This document shows, one piece after another, positions 36,149-43,777 of a stretch of 64,000 nucleotides of DNA. The DNA is from JBBQCW01 sp038319025. Its GTDB lineage: Bacteria; Actinomycetota; Thermoleophilia; Solirubrobacterales; Solirubrobacteraceae. The notes beneath the pieces were generated by a model. The model was not told the DNA's origin and did not search any database. It was given only the letters and a program-made list of their open reading frames with translations. The DNA is taken from NCBI GenBank assembly GCA_038319025.1, contig JBBQCW010000010.1:46079-110078 (forward strand). The letters are read 5' to 3'. The position numbers were made by a program, and so were the translations under genes. Numbering within the stretch: the stretch's first letter is position 1; each line of letters opens with the position of its first letter.

Positions 36149-37420
36149 GTGAGCATCAACGGAAACGGCGCCGCGCGGTCCACCGGCGCCTCCACAAACG
36201 GCGCTGCCCCGCGCTACCAGACCGACAAGGTCCGCGTCGCCATCATCGGCGTCGGCAACTGCGCCTCAGCCTTCGTGCAGGGCGTCGAGTACTACAAGAA
36301 CGCTGACCCGACGCAGCCCGTCCCCGGGCTCATGCACACCGATCTCGGTGGCTACCACGTGAACGACATCGAGTTCACCTGCGCCTTCGACATCAACGCC
36401 AAGAAGGTCGGCAAGGATCTCGGCACGGCCATCTGGGCCGACCCGAACAACACGATGAAGTTCGCCAAGGTACCCAAGAAGCTCGGCGTTCCCGTGTACC
36501 GCGGCATGACGCACGACGGCCTGGGCAAGTACCTCAAGCAGCGCATCACCAAGGCCCCGGGTGAGACGGCGAACATCGTCGAGATCCTCAAGGAGACGCG
36601 CACGGACGTCGTCGTGTCCTACCTCCCGGTCGGTTCCGAGCAGGCGACCAAGTGGTACGTCGAGCAGATCCTCGAAGCCGGCTGTGGCTTCGTCAACTGC
36701 ATCCCCGTATTCATCGCTCGCGAGGATTACTGGAACAACCGCTTCAAGAAGGCCGGGCTGCCCGTCGTCGGTGACGACATCAAAAGCCAGGTCGGCGCGA
36801 CGATCGTGCACCGCACGCTCGCCCGCCTGTTCCACGAGCGCGGCGTGAAGATGCTCCGCACCTCGCAGCTGAACGTCGGCGGCAACATGGACTTCTTCAA
36901 CATGCTCGAGCGTGAGCGGTTGGAGTCCAAGAAGATCTCCAAGACCAACGCGGTCACGTCGATCATGGGCCACACGCTGCCCCCGGACGACGTGTACATC
37001 GGCCCGTCGGATTACGTGCCGTGGCTGACCGACCGCAAGTGGGCGCACATCCGCGTCGAGGGCCAGGCCTTCGGTGACGTGCCGCTCAACCTCGAGATGA
37101 AGCTTGAAGTCTGGGACTCCCCGAACTCGGCCGGCATCGTCATCGACGCCGTCCGCTGCTGCAAGCTCGCCCTGAACAACGGGATCGGCGGCCAGCTCGA
37201 CGGTCCCAGCTCCTACCTCATGAAGTCGCCGCACAGCCAACGCCCGGACGATCAGGCGCGCGCTGCGACCGACGCCTTCATCGACAAGTACGCCGGCAAG
37301 AAGCTCGGCGGTCGCGCGCTGAAGGCCAAGGCCGCTCCGAAGAAGGCCACCACGAAGAAGACTGCGGCTGCCAAGAAGCCTGCTGCGGCGAAGAAGCCCG
37401 CTGCCGCCGCCAAGGCGTAG
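36149..37420 (+). CDS. ino1: inositol-3-phosphate synthase with Lys/Ala-rich C-terminal tail
   Basis: Converts glucose-6-phosphate to 1L-myo-inositol-1-phosphate with bound NAD. The start is GTG at 36149 after GAAGGGACG; 423 residues. A Ser/Asn/Gly-rich leader of about 22 residues precedes the Rossmann motif VRVAIIGVGNCASAFVQG. Further family blocks are SYLPVGSEQATKWYVEQI, GDDIKSQVGATIVHRTL, QLNVGGNMDFFNM and LEVWDSPNSAGIVIDAVRC. The last 33 or so residues are KKATTKKTAAAKKPAAAKK-like repeats not found in the usual enzyme. Followed by a strong terminator. Confidence 0.95.
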   Translation: MSINGNGAARSTGASTNGAAPRYQTDKVRVAIIGVGNCASAFVQGVEYYKNADPTQPVPGLMHTDLGGYHVNDIEFTCAFDINAKKVGKDLGTAIWADPNNTMKFAKVPKKLGVPVYRGMTHDGLGKYLKQRITKAPGETANIVEILKETRTDVVVSYLPVGSEQATKWYVEQILEAGCGFVNCIPVFIAREDYWNNRFKKAGLPVVGDDIKSQVGATIVHRTLARLFHERGVKMLRTSQLNVGGNMDFFNMLERERLESKKISKTNAVTSIMGHTLPPDDVYIGPSDYVPWLTDRKWAHIRVEGQAFGDVPLNLEMKLEVWDSPNSAGIVIDAVRCCKLALNNGIGGQLDGPSSYLMKSPHSQRPDDQARAATDAFIDKYAGKKLGGRALKAKAAPKKATTKKTAAAKKPAAAKKPAAAAKA

Positions 37421-37443
37421 CGAAGCCGCGATAACCGTTCGGC

Positions 37444-37471
37444 CAACGGCCCGCCCCACGGCGGGCCGTTG
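37444..37471 (+). terminator. intrinsic terminator after ino1
   Basis: CAACGGCCCGCC, loop CCAC, GGCGGGCCGTTG: a perfect 12-bp stem followed by TCGTTCTTCTAT. It isolates ino1 from the glycosyltransferase-PHP gene that starts 24 nt later. Confidence 0.9.
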
Positions 37472-37494
37472 TCGTTCTTCTATCCTCGACCCTG

Positions 37495-39396
37495 ATGCCC
37501 GAACCCCTCGCGATCGTCCACGTCACTCCGTACCCGTGGGGAGCCGTGAACGATGTCAACCATCACGTCGAGCGGTTGACCGCCGAACTGGCGGCCCTCG
37601 GGCATCGCGTCCTGATCGTGGCGCCGTCCGATTCGGCATCGCTGGTGCGCGACAGCCGCGCCGCGATCCGCAGCGCGGCACGTGACGGTGGCGAGGGCCT
37701 ACTGCCCGCACCGGGCGACCCGCCGCGGGTGCTCGCGGTCGGTGAGGCGCTTCCGGCGATGACCACGAGGTCGCGGACCACACTGCCGATAGATGTGTCA
37801 CGGACCCTTGAGGACCTTCTCGCCGCCGTCCCCGTTGACATCTGCCATGTACACGAGCCGTTCGCCCCGAGCGCCAGCGCTGCGGCACTGCGCCATTCGC
37901 GCGCGCTGAACGTGGCCACCTTCCACTCCCCCGCCGAGCGACTGGTCTCCACCCAGGTCGCGCGCAAACTCGTGGCGCTGGTGTTCGGGCGCATCGACGC
38001 GCGGCTCGCCTCGTTCCCGGCCACGCGGGTTTTGATGAGCCGGTTCTTCCCGGGTAACTACGCCGTCATCGCTCCGGGCACCGAGGCGCCACTGCCCCGA
38101 GTCGACCGGACGGGACCGCTGCGCTTGGCCTTCGTGGACGTCGAGGAACGCGCCGCCCTGAGGACGTTCCTGCGGGCTTTGCGGCGATTGGCCGACACGG
38201 ACGGCTGGGAGGCCACCGTGCTCACGGCAAGTGGTCCGTCATCCGCCGCGCCCGTGCCGGAGCGCATCGCCGGCCGCGTGCGCTTCATCGACCCGACCAA
38301 CACGACGGAGGCCGAAGTACTCGCGGCGGCCGACGTGCTCGTCTGCGCATCCGACGGAGACGCCGCGGCCCCCGACCTGATCCTTCGCGCGCAGGCCGCC
38401 GGTGTCCTACCCCTCGTCACCCGCCTACCGGTCTACGAGAACGTGACCGACGACGGGTCGACGGCGCTGCTCTTTGAACGCAAGGACACCGAGACGCTGG
38501 CGGCGCAGATCCGGCGACTGCTCGAGGACGACACGCTGTTGGCCCGACTGCGCGAGCGCACGCCCGCCCCTCGACCGTGGCGTGATGTTGCCGCGGATGT
38601 GGACGGCGTTTACCGAACGCTCGCCGCCCGCCGACACGATCCGACGGGCCAACCGAAGATCCGCGCGCGCCTGCAGGAGCGCCAGCTCATCGAGGTCGAC
38701 CTGCACATGCACACCGACCACTCCTTCGACTGCGCAACGCCGGTCGAGGTGCTGCTGGCGGCCGCCCGCGACGCGGGCCTCGGCGCGATCGCCGTGACCG
38801 ACCACAACGAGATCTCCGGTGCGCTGGAAGCGCAGGCCAAGGCGGAGGCGTTCGGGGTGAAGATCATCATCGGCGAGGAGGTCAAGACCGAGCACCAGGG
38901 CGAGGTGATCGGCCTGTTTCTGACGGAGAAGATCCCGCGCGGCCTGTCGATGGCCGACACCGTCGCCGACATCAAGCGCCAGGGGGGCCTGGTGTACGTC
39001 CCCCATCCGTTCGATCGCATGCACTCGGTACCCGACTATGAGCACCTCGTGCCGATGGTCGGTGACATCGACGCGATCGAGGTTTACAACCCTCGGGTGG
39101 CCATCGGCGCGTTCAACGAAGAGGCCGAGCGCTTTGCCGCCAAGTACCGCATCGTGGCCGGCGCCGGATCGGATTCACACGTCGCCCAGGGCCTGGGTTC
39201 GGTCCGGATCCGGATGCGTGATTTCAACGGGCCGGCGGAGTTCAAGGAGTCGCTGCGCGACGCCGAGATCGTGACCAAGTCCGGCACTTTGTTGTACGTC
39301 CAGGCCCTCAAGTTTCTGCAGACCAAGGCCGTCCCCCCGGGCGCCCGCCGGGCGCGCAAGGAGCGTCAGGTGCGCAAGGCGACGCGCAAGTCGTGA
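37495..39396 (+). CDS. glycosyltransferase (GT-B) fused to a PHP-type metallophosphoesterase
   Basis: A 633-residue fusion. Residues about 1-375 follow GT4-type glycosyltransferases: IVHVTPYPWGAVNDVNHHVERLTAELAALGHRV, ICHVHEPFAPSASAAALRHS, FHSPAERLVSTQVARKL, RVLMSRFFPGNYAVIAPGTE and AADVLVCASDG. The E-x7-E signature is weak; ALLFERKD aligns where the donor-binding segment should be. From about residue 400 comes a PHP domain: EVDLHMHTDHSFDCATPVE (HxH), VTDHNEISGA, GEEVKTEHQGEVIGLF, VPHPFDRMHS and GAGSDSHVAQGLG, with the metal ligands intact. It sits directly after PIP synthase and ino1 and overlaps the next gene start, so a role in inositol-glycan synthesis is plausible but unproven. Confidence 0.88.
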   Translation: MPEPLAIVHVTPYPWGAVNDVNHHVERLTAELAALGHRVLIVAPSDSASLVRDSRAAIRSAARDGGEGLLPAPGDPPRVLAVGEALPAMTTRSRTTLPIDVSRTLEDLLAAVPVDICHVHEPFAPSASAAALRHSRALNVATFHSPAERLVSTQVARKLVALVFGRIDARLASFPATRVLMSRFFPGNYAVIAPGTEAPLPRVDRTGPLRLAFVDVEERAALRTFLRALRRLADTDGWEATVLTASGPSSAAPVPERIAGRVRFIDPTNTTEAEVLAAADVLVCASDGDAAAPDLILRAQAAGVLPLVTRLPVYENVTDDGSTALLFERKDTETLAAQIRRLLEDDTLLARLRERTPAPRPWRDVAADVDGVYRTLAARRHDPTGQPKIRARLQERQLIEVDLHMHTDHSFDCATPVEVLLAAARDAGLGAIAVTDHNEISGALEAQAKAEAFGVKIIIGEEVKTEHQGEVIGLFLTEKIPRGLSMADTVADIKRQGGLVYVPHPFDRMHSVPDYEHLVPMVGDIDAIEVYNPRVAIGAFNEEAERFAAKYRIVAGAGSDSHVAQGLGSVRIRMRDFNGPAEFKESLRDAEIVTKSGTLLYVQALKFLQTKAVPPGARRARKERQVRKATRKS

Positions 39397-40049
39397 TGCA
39401 CGGGCAGGGAGAGCGCGGGGAGGGTGCGAATCCCTCAGGACCGATGCCTGCCACTGATGATGAAATCCGCGAGAAGTACCTGGAGCGGGCGATCCGCGAA
39501 CTCAACACGCTCACCCGTGATGTTCAGGCGTGCGAGCAGTGCCCACGCGGGAACCGGGCGCCCGTGCTCGGCTCCGGCCATCCGCAGGCCGACATCTTCC
39601 TCCTGAAGTTCGCCCCGACGGTTTCAGAGGTCGAGGAGGGTGTGGCGTTCTACGGGCGCAGTGGCTCCGCCCTTATGAAGTCTTTGAAGCGGCTCAACAT
39701 CGACCCGCTCGCCGTATACGGGACGCTGTGCGTGAAGTGCCCGGTCGGTGACGCCTCGTTGGCCGACCCGGCTTGTCTGGCTCGCGTGTTGGAGGAGTTG
39801 TCGATCGTGCAGCCCAGGATCGTCGTGGCGATGGGTGACGACGCCATGATCGCGCTGAACGACCTGGCCGTCCCCCTCGCTCACACCATCGGCCCCGAGC
39901 GCGGGATCGTCCAGGCGTTCACACCGTCGATGGACGCGCTCGTCGTGCCGAACATCGACGACTCACTCGACGAGGAGGCCACCAAGCGGGCCTTCTGGAG
40001 CGCCTTCCGTGCGCTCGGCGAGTGGTACGCCGAACTGCCGCCCTACTAG
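39396..40049 (+). CDS. uracil-DNA glycosylase superfamily protein with altered active-site motifs
   Basis: A 217-residue protein of the family 4/5 uracil-DNA glycosylase fold. CEQCPRGNRAPVLGSGHPQADIFLLKFAP aligns with the usual start (C-x2-C, then G-x-P). LCVKCPVGDASLADPACLARV supplies more cysteines for an Fe-S cluster. The catalytic motif GEAPG reads KFAPT, and the late HPS motif reads NIDDS, so classic uracil excision may be lost. I give the ATG at 39396 (TGATG overlap with the preceding stop); an ATG at 39444 with AGGA 4 nt upstream is a real alternative. Confidence 0.75.
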   Translation: MHGQGERGEGANPSGPMPATDDEIREKYLERAIRELNTLTRDVQACEQCPRGNRAPVLGSGHPQADIFLLKFAPTVSEVEEGVAFYGRSGSALMKSLKRLNIDPLAVYGTLCVKCPVGDASLADPACLARVLEELSIVQPRIVVAMGDDAMIALNDLAVPLAHTIGPERGIVQAFTPSMDALVVPNIDDSLDEEATKRAFWSAFRALGEWYAELPPY

Positions 40050-40054
40050 CCGAC

Positions 40055-40759
40055 ATGCGCGCCGCCGCGCTTGCCGCCGCTGTCTTTGTCTACTGCCTCG
40101 TGGCCTCGGCGCTCCCCGACGTGCCGGTCGGCGTGGACGGGGCGATCGGGACGCTGCTGATCTTTGCTGTTGTGCTGTCGGCGGCCCGTGTCGGCGACGC
40201 CCCGCCGGCGGCGCTGCTCATGGTTCTGGGCGCCGGGATGACGGCCGGAGCATTGAACGCGGCGGGCGCCGACGCGGCCGCGACCGTGCCCGTGGCGATC
40301 ACCTGCGCGTGCGTTGGCGCGCTGTTCGCCCGCGGCCTCGAAGTTCCCGCGCTCGTCCTCGTGCTCCCGCTGGTGGTCGCGGTGATCGATGCGGTGTCCG
40401 TCGGCTCGGGCGGGGCACCGATCGCGTCCGGCGACGGGGGCGGTGGCCTGCTGTCGCTCCAGGTCCCGGCCTGGGGCGGCGGCGCGGCGCTGCACATCGG
40501 CATCGCCGACCCGATCTTCGCCGCGGTCTTTTGGACGTGGGCCCACCGGCTCGGCTTGCGAGAGCGTGCGACCTTTACCGCGCTGCTCGCGGCCTCGGGC
40601 CTCGCTGTCGTCCTGGTCTTGTCGCTGAAGGTGACCGTCCCGGCACTGCCGCTGCTGGCGGCGGCGTTCTATCTGCCGAACCTGGATCTGCTGGGTGGGT
40701 TAATGCTGCGGGGCTCTGGCGGGGCCGGCCCGGGCACGAGATCCCGTGGGCCGAGTTGA
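40055..40759 (+). CDS. presenilin/signal-peptide-peptidase-like membrane protein
   Basis: A 234-residue, very hydrophobic protein with about seven membrane segments. Three motifs of the GxGD-type intramembrane aspartyl proteases (family A22) appear in order: AVIDAVSV (Asp112, like the YD motif), GIADPIFAAVF (Asp152, like GLGD) and VPALPLL (PAL at about 196-198). A glycine-rich hydrophilic loop separates the first two, as in presenilins. The GxGD glycine is Ala here and the Tyr before the first Asp is Ile. The ATG at 40055 is 5 nt after the UDG-like stop. Either an unusual A22 protease or an inactive relative; confidence in membrane protein is high, in the family moderate. Confidence 0.65.
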   Translation: MRAAALAAAVFVYCLVASALPDVPVGVDGAIGTLLIFAVVLSAARVGDAPPAALLMVLGAGMTAGALNAAGADAAATVPVAITCACVGALFARGLEVPALVLVLPLVVAVIDAVSVGSGGAPIASGDGGGGLLSLQVPAWGGGAALHIGIADPIFAAVFWTWAHRLGLRERATFTALLAASGLAVVLVLSLKVTVPALPLLAAAFYLPNLDLLGGLMLRGSGGAGPGTRSRGPS

Positions 40760-40829
40760 ACATGACAGTCATGCATTTCTCGGCCCGCATGGCGCTCACC
40801 ACTCCCTCCGAGGGCAAGGGCGACCACCC

Positions 40830-41774
40830 TCAGTCCATCGTCAGCACGATCTTGCCGAGCTTGCCGCCCGCGGCGAAGCGGGCGTAGGCCTCGGCCGCCT
40901 GGGCGAGCGGGTACGTGGCGAGCACGGGCACGGTGACCTGGCCCGCCTCGATGAGCGGCAGGACGTGGCGCTCCATAGCGCGGGCGGTAAGGGCCTTCTC
41001 CTCCAGGGGCCGAGCCCGAAGGGTCGAGCCCATGATGCGCGCCCGCTTGCCCATCAGCGCCAGAAGGTTGAGGTCGGCCTTGAAGCCGCCGCCCACGCCG
41101 ATGACGGCGATGCGGCCCCCGGTCGCCAAGGCCTTGAAGTCGTCGGTGATGTTAGGCGCGCCGATCAGTTCGAGGATCACGTCGAAGGGACCGGCCTCGG
41201 CGAACGCGCCTGGGTCCAGCACGGCGTGGGCGCCCAGCGCCGCGACGGCATCACGCACCTCCGGGTTGCGGACCGTGGCGGTCACGCGCGCGCCGGCCGC
41301 CGCTCCGAGCTGTACAGCCGCGGTGCCCACGCCACCTGCGGCACCGTGGACGAGAAGAGACTCACCGGCCCCCAGACCGGCCTGCGTGAAGACGGCGTCG
41401 TGGGCGGTGGTGAAGACCTCCGGCGTGCCGCCGGCAGCCGGCCAGTCCAGCGCGTCGGGCACCGGCATCAACTGGCGCTCGTGGACGACGGCCAACTCGG
41501 CCTGTCCCCCGCCACCGACGATGGCCATGACCCGGTCGCCCACGGCGAACCGTGCCGCGCCGGACCCGAGCGCCACGACCTCACCGGCAAGCTCCAAGCC
41601 CGGGATGTCCGGCGGTGAGCCTGCCGGTGCCGGGTAGGCACCCTTCACTTGAAGCATGTCGGCACCGTTGAGGCCAGCCGCGCGTACGCGAACGAGAACC
41701 TCGCCGTGGCCGGGGCTGGGGTCAGGATGCTCGGCGACGATGATCTCGCCGTCGCGGACGGTGGCAGCGTGCAT
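40830..41774 (-). CDS. NADPH:quinone oxidoreductase-like MDR protein
   Basis: A 314-residue medium-chain dehydrogenase/reductase without the zinc ligands, quinone-oxidoreductase type. AAGLNGADMLQVKGAYP, PGLELAGEVVALG and the nucleotide-binding LLVHGAAGGVGTAAVQLGAAAGARV are typical. It should reduce quinones or enone-like compounds with NADPH; the true substrate is unknown. Divergent from msrA with 64 nt between, which may reflect a shared oxidative-stress setting. Confidence 0.9.
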   Translation of the reverse strand: MHAATVRDGEIIVAEHPDPSPGHGEVLVRVRAAGLNGADMLQVKGAYPAPAGSPPDIPGLELAGEVVALGSGAARFAVGDRVMAIVGGGGQAELAVVHERQLMPVPDALDWPAAGGTPEVFTTAHDAVFTQAGLGAGESLLVHGAAGGVGTAAVQLGAAAGARVTATVRNPEVRDAVAALGAHAVLDPGAFAEAGPFDVILELIGAPNITDDFKALATGGRIAVIGVGGGFKADLNLLALMGKRARIMGSTLRARPLEEKALTARAMERHVLPLIEAGQVTVPVLATYPLAQAAEAYARFAAGGKLGKIVLTMD

Positions 41775-41838
41775 GACCGCAGTCTTCCAGAGGCGGCGTT
41801 TTCGCTGGGCGTAAGGAGTCGCGCGCTACTCTGAACGC

Positions 41839-42501
41839 ATGCTCTTTTCCTCGCGCCACAAGACTGAGATCGTCGCCCCGGCGGACGCCCTGCCCGGCCG
41901 CGACACGACTATGCCCACCGCGCCCAACCACGCGGTCCTCGGCACCCCTCTGCGTCCGCCGTTCCCCGACGGCACCCAGACGGCCGTGTTCGGCCTCGGT
42001 TGCTTCTGGGGCGCAGAGCGGCTGTTCTGGAAACTCCCCGGCGTCTTCACCACCGCCGTCGGGTACGCCGGCGGGACGACCGCGAACCCCACCTACGACG
42101 AGACGTGCTCCGGCCGTACTGGCCACACGGAGGCCGTCTTCGTCGCCTTCGATCCCACACAGATCACCTACGAGGATCTGCTGCGCACCTTTTGGGAGGG
42201 CCACGACCCCACGCAGTACATGGGCCAAGGCAACGACCACGGCACGCAGTACCGCTCGGCCATCTACGCGACCACGCCGGAGCAGCTCGCGGCTGCGCAG
42301 GCCTCTCGAGAGCGCTATCAGGAAGCGCTGACCGCGGCCGGCAAGCGCGGTGAGATCACCACGGAGATCGGCGAGGGCCAGCCGTTCTACTACGCCGAGG
42401 ACTACCACCAGCAGTACCTGCACAAGGTGCCCAACGGCTACTGCGGCCTCGGCGGCACCGGCGTGTCATGCCCGATCGGGGCAGGTGTGCAGGCCGCGTA
42501 G
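41839..42501 (+). CDS. msrA: peptide-methionine (S)-S-oxide reductase MsrA
   Basis: Repairs the S form of methionine sulfoxide. The 220-residue protein has an N-terminal extension of about 50 residues before the catalytic GLGCFWGAERLFW, then VGYAGGTTANPTYDETCSGRTGHTEAV, GNDHGTQYRSAIY and the C-terminal resolving cysteines NGYCGLGGTGVSCP, as in E. coli-type MsrA. Confidence 0.95.
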   Translation: MLFSSRHKTEIVAPADALPGRDTTMPTAPNHAVLGTPLRPPFPDGTQTAVFGLGCFWGAERLFWKLPGVFTTAVGYAGGTTANPTYDETCSGRTGHTEAVFVAFDPTQITYEDLLRTFWEGHDPTQYMGQGNDHGTQYRSAIYATTPEQLAAAQASRERYQEALTAAGKRGEITTEIGEGQPFYYAEDYHQQYLHKVPNGYCGLGGTGVSCPIGAGVQAA

Positions 42502-42619
42502 CAGGGTCCCAAAGCGGTCTCATACTCACCAAAACAGTCACACGAGAGGCCTTCGCAGGTCTACATTGTCGGGGCTGGGCGCTCTCGCGCTCGAACGGTC
42601 CATCGACAGAAAGATCCGT

Positions 42620-43420
42620 ATGTCCAAGCTCTCGTCTCATCGCCCCTCCGGTGCCATGGTCGTTGCCTGCCTCGCGCTGGTGCTGGCCCTCGGCGGCACG
42701 GCCGTCGCCTCCGGCCTCATCAACGGCAAGAACATCAAGAAGGGCACCATCTCAGGCAAGGCCCTGAAGAAGAACACGCTGACCGGTACTCAGATCAAGG
42801 AGTCGGCTCTGGCCCAGGTGCCGAGCGCCAAGCTGGCGGACCTTGCCACCAAGGCCACGACGGCGGATAGCGCCACCAAGGCGACCAGCGCCGACAGCGC
42901 AGCCTCGGCCACGAACGCCACGAACGCCACCAACGCCACCAACGCCACCAACGCCACCAACGCCGCGACCGTCAACGGGCTGATCATCTTCCCGACCAGG
43001 CGGGCGGATGCGGCCGCTGACCAGGCGTCGGCTCCGAGGATCCCTCTGGCCACGGTGGGTTCTTTCACGTTCTACGCGAAGTGCTTCGACACGACCGGAC
43101 CCTCCAAGACGCACGCGGAGATCTACATCGAGGTGGCCAGCGGCAACGCCACCTTCGGAACCGAAGGCTCAGACGATCTGGAGAGCCTGACACCCGCGAC
43201 GCTCGAGACCGACCGCAGGGTGGGTGACAGCTTCGCCGGCGCCAACTCCATCGACGACAACAACAACGACGCTGATTTCCGCGCCGCCAGCACCGACACC
43301 GCCCTGACGGGCGTCATCGGCATGACATTGGCCAAGAACGGCACCCCGCCCACCGGCAACGGGCCCTTCTCGGCCAACGACTCGTGCATCTTCGGAGGCA
43401 CGGTGTTCAACGGCGGCTGA
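42620..43420 (+). CDS. exported protein with Ala-Thr/Asn-Ala-Thr repeats
   Basis: A 266-residue protein with a signal segment (VVACLALVLALGGTAVASG). Next come LINGKNIKKGTISGKALKKNTLTGTQIKESAL, a hydrophilic repeat pattern common in exported Thermoleophilia proteins, then LADLATKATTADSATKATSADSA and five NAT tripeptides at about 97-112. The C-terminal half (about 115-266) is a predicted beta domain with two cysteines (KCFDTTG, DSCIFGG). The DNA of the repeat is a 9-bp unit, so length variation between strains is likely. The function is unknown; a surface fibre or adhesin is possible. Confidence 0.75.
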   Translation: MSKLSSHRPSGAMVVACLALVLALGGTAVASGLINGKNIKKGTISGKALKKNTLTGTQIKESALAQVPSAKLADLATKATTADSATKATSADSAASATNATNATNATNATNATNAATVNGLIIFPTRRADAAADQASAPRIPLATVGSFTFYAKCFDTTGPSKTHAEIYIEVASGNATFGTEGSDDLESLTPATLETDRRVGDSFAGANSIDDNNNDADFRAASTDTALTGVIGMTLAKNGTPPTGNGPFSANDSCIFGGTVFNGG

Positions 43421-43501
43421 TCCGCCAGACGCGGTGTGATGACTGGCGCTCCCGCTTCCTCGGGGGCGTCGGTCACACCCGGTCGAGCACGGCTACATGA
43501 G

Positions 43502-43517
43502 TGCTACGCTTGTAGCA
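43502..43517. promoter_or_regulatory. 16-bp palindrome at the antitoxin start codon
   Basis: TGCTAC-GCTT-GTAGCA is a perfect inverted repeat whose last base is the A of the antitoxin ATG. Binding of the antitoxin-toxin complex here would block transcription or translation start. Confidence 0.65.
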
Positions 43518-43777
43518 TGACCGAGATCGCCGCACGCGAACTTCGCAATCACACCGCCGACCTGCTGCGCCGCGTGGAAGCCGGTGAACAGGTGACGATC
43601 ACGTCCCGTGGAAGGCCGGTCGCCCAGCTGATCCCCGTCCGGCCGGCGCGAACCCGCCCCATCGCCCGCGCCGAGTTGGTCCGGCGCCTCGGCTCGGCGC
43701 AAGCCGACGCTGGGCTACGAGACGAGCTTGCCCTGCTCGCCGGTGACACCACTGATGAGCTCGGTCCGATCCGCTGA
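43517..43777 (+). CDS. antitoxin, Phd/YefM-type, partner of VapC-like toxin
   Basis: An 86-residue antitoxin: TEIAARELRNHTADLLRRVEAGEQVTITSRGRPVAQLIPV is the Phd/YefM fold, followed by a helical toxin-binding tail (ARAELVRRLGSAQADAGLRDELALL). The start is preceded by no good ribosome site, but the palindrome covers the spot. Its stop overlaps the toxin ATG (TGATG). Confidence 0.88.
   Translation: MTEIAARELRNHTADLLRRVEAGEQVTITSRGRPVAQLIPVRPARTRPIARAELVRRLGSAQADAGLRDELALLAGDTTDELGPIR

Noticed and set aside
37444..37471. Riboswitch-like or attenuator role for the hairpin after ino1
   Set aside because: It is a simple perfect stem with a T-rich tail, best explained as an intrinsic terminator.
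39412..39437. T-arm-like GAGGG-TGCGAAT-CCCTC near the start of the UDG-like gene
   Set aside because: The loop is TGCGAAT and not TTCGANT, and no matching acceptor, D or anticodon arms are found on either side; the region is coding or leader sequence.
42908..42966. CRISPR-like tandem repeats
   Set aside because: The 9-bp units have no spacers and encode NAT repeats in a clear exported protein.
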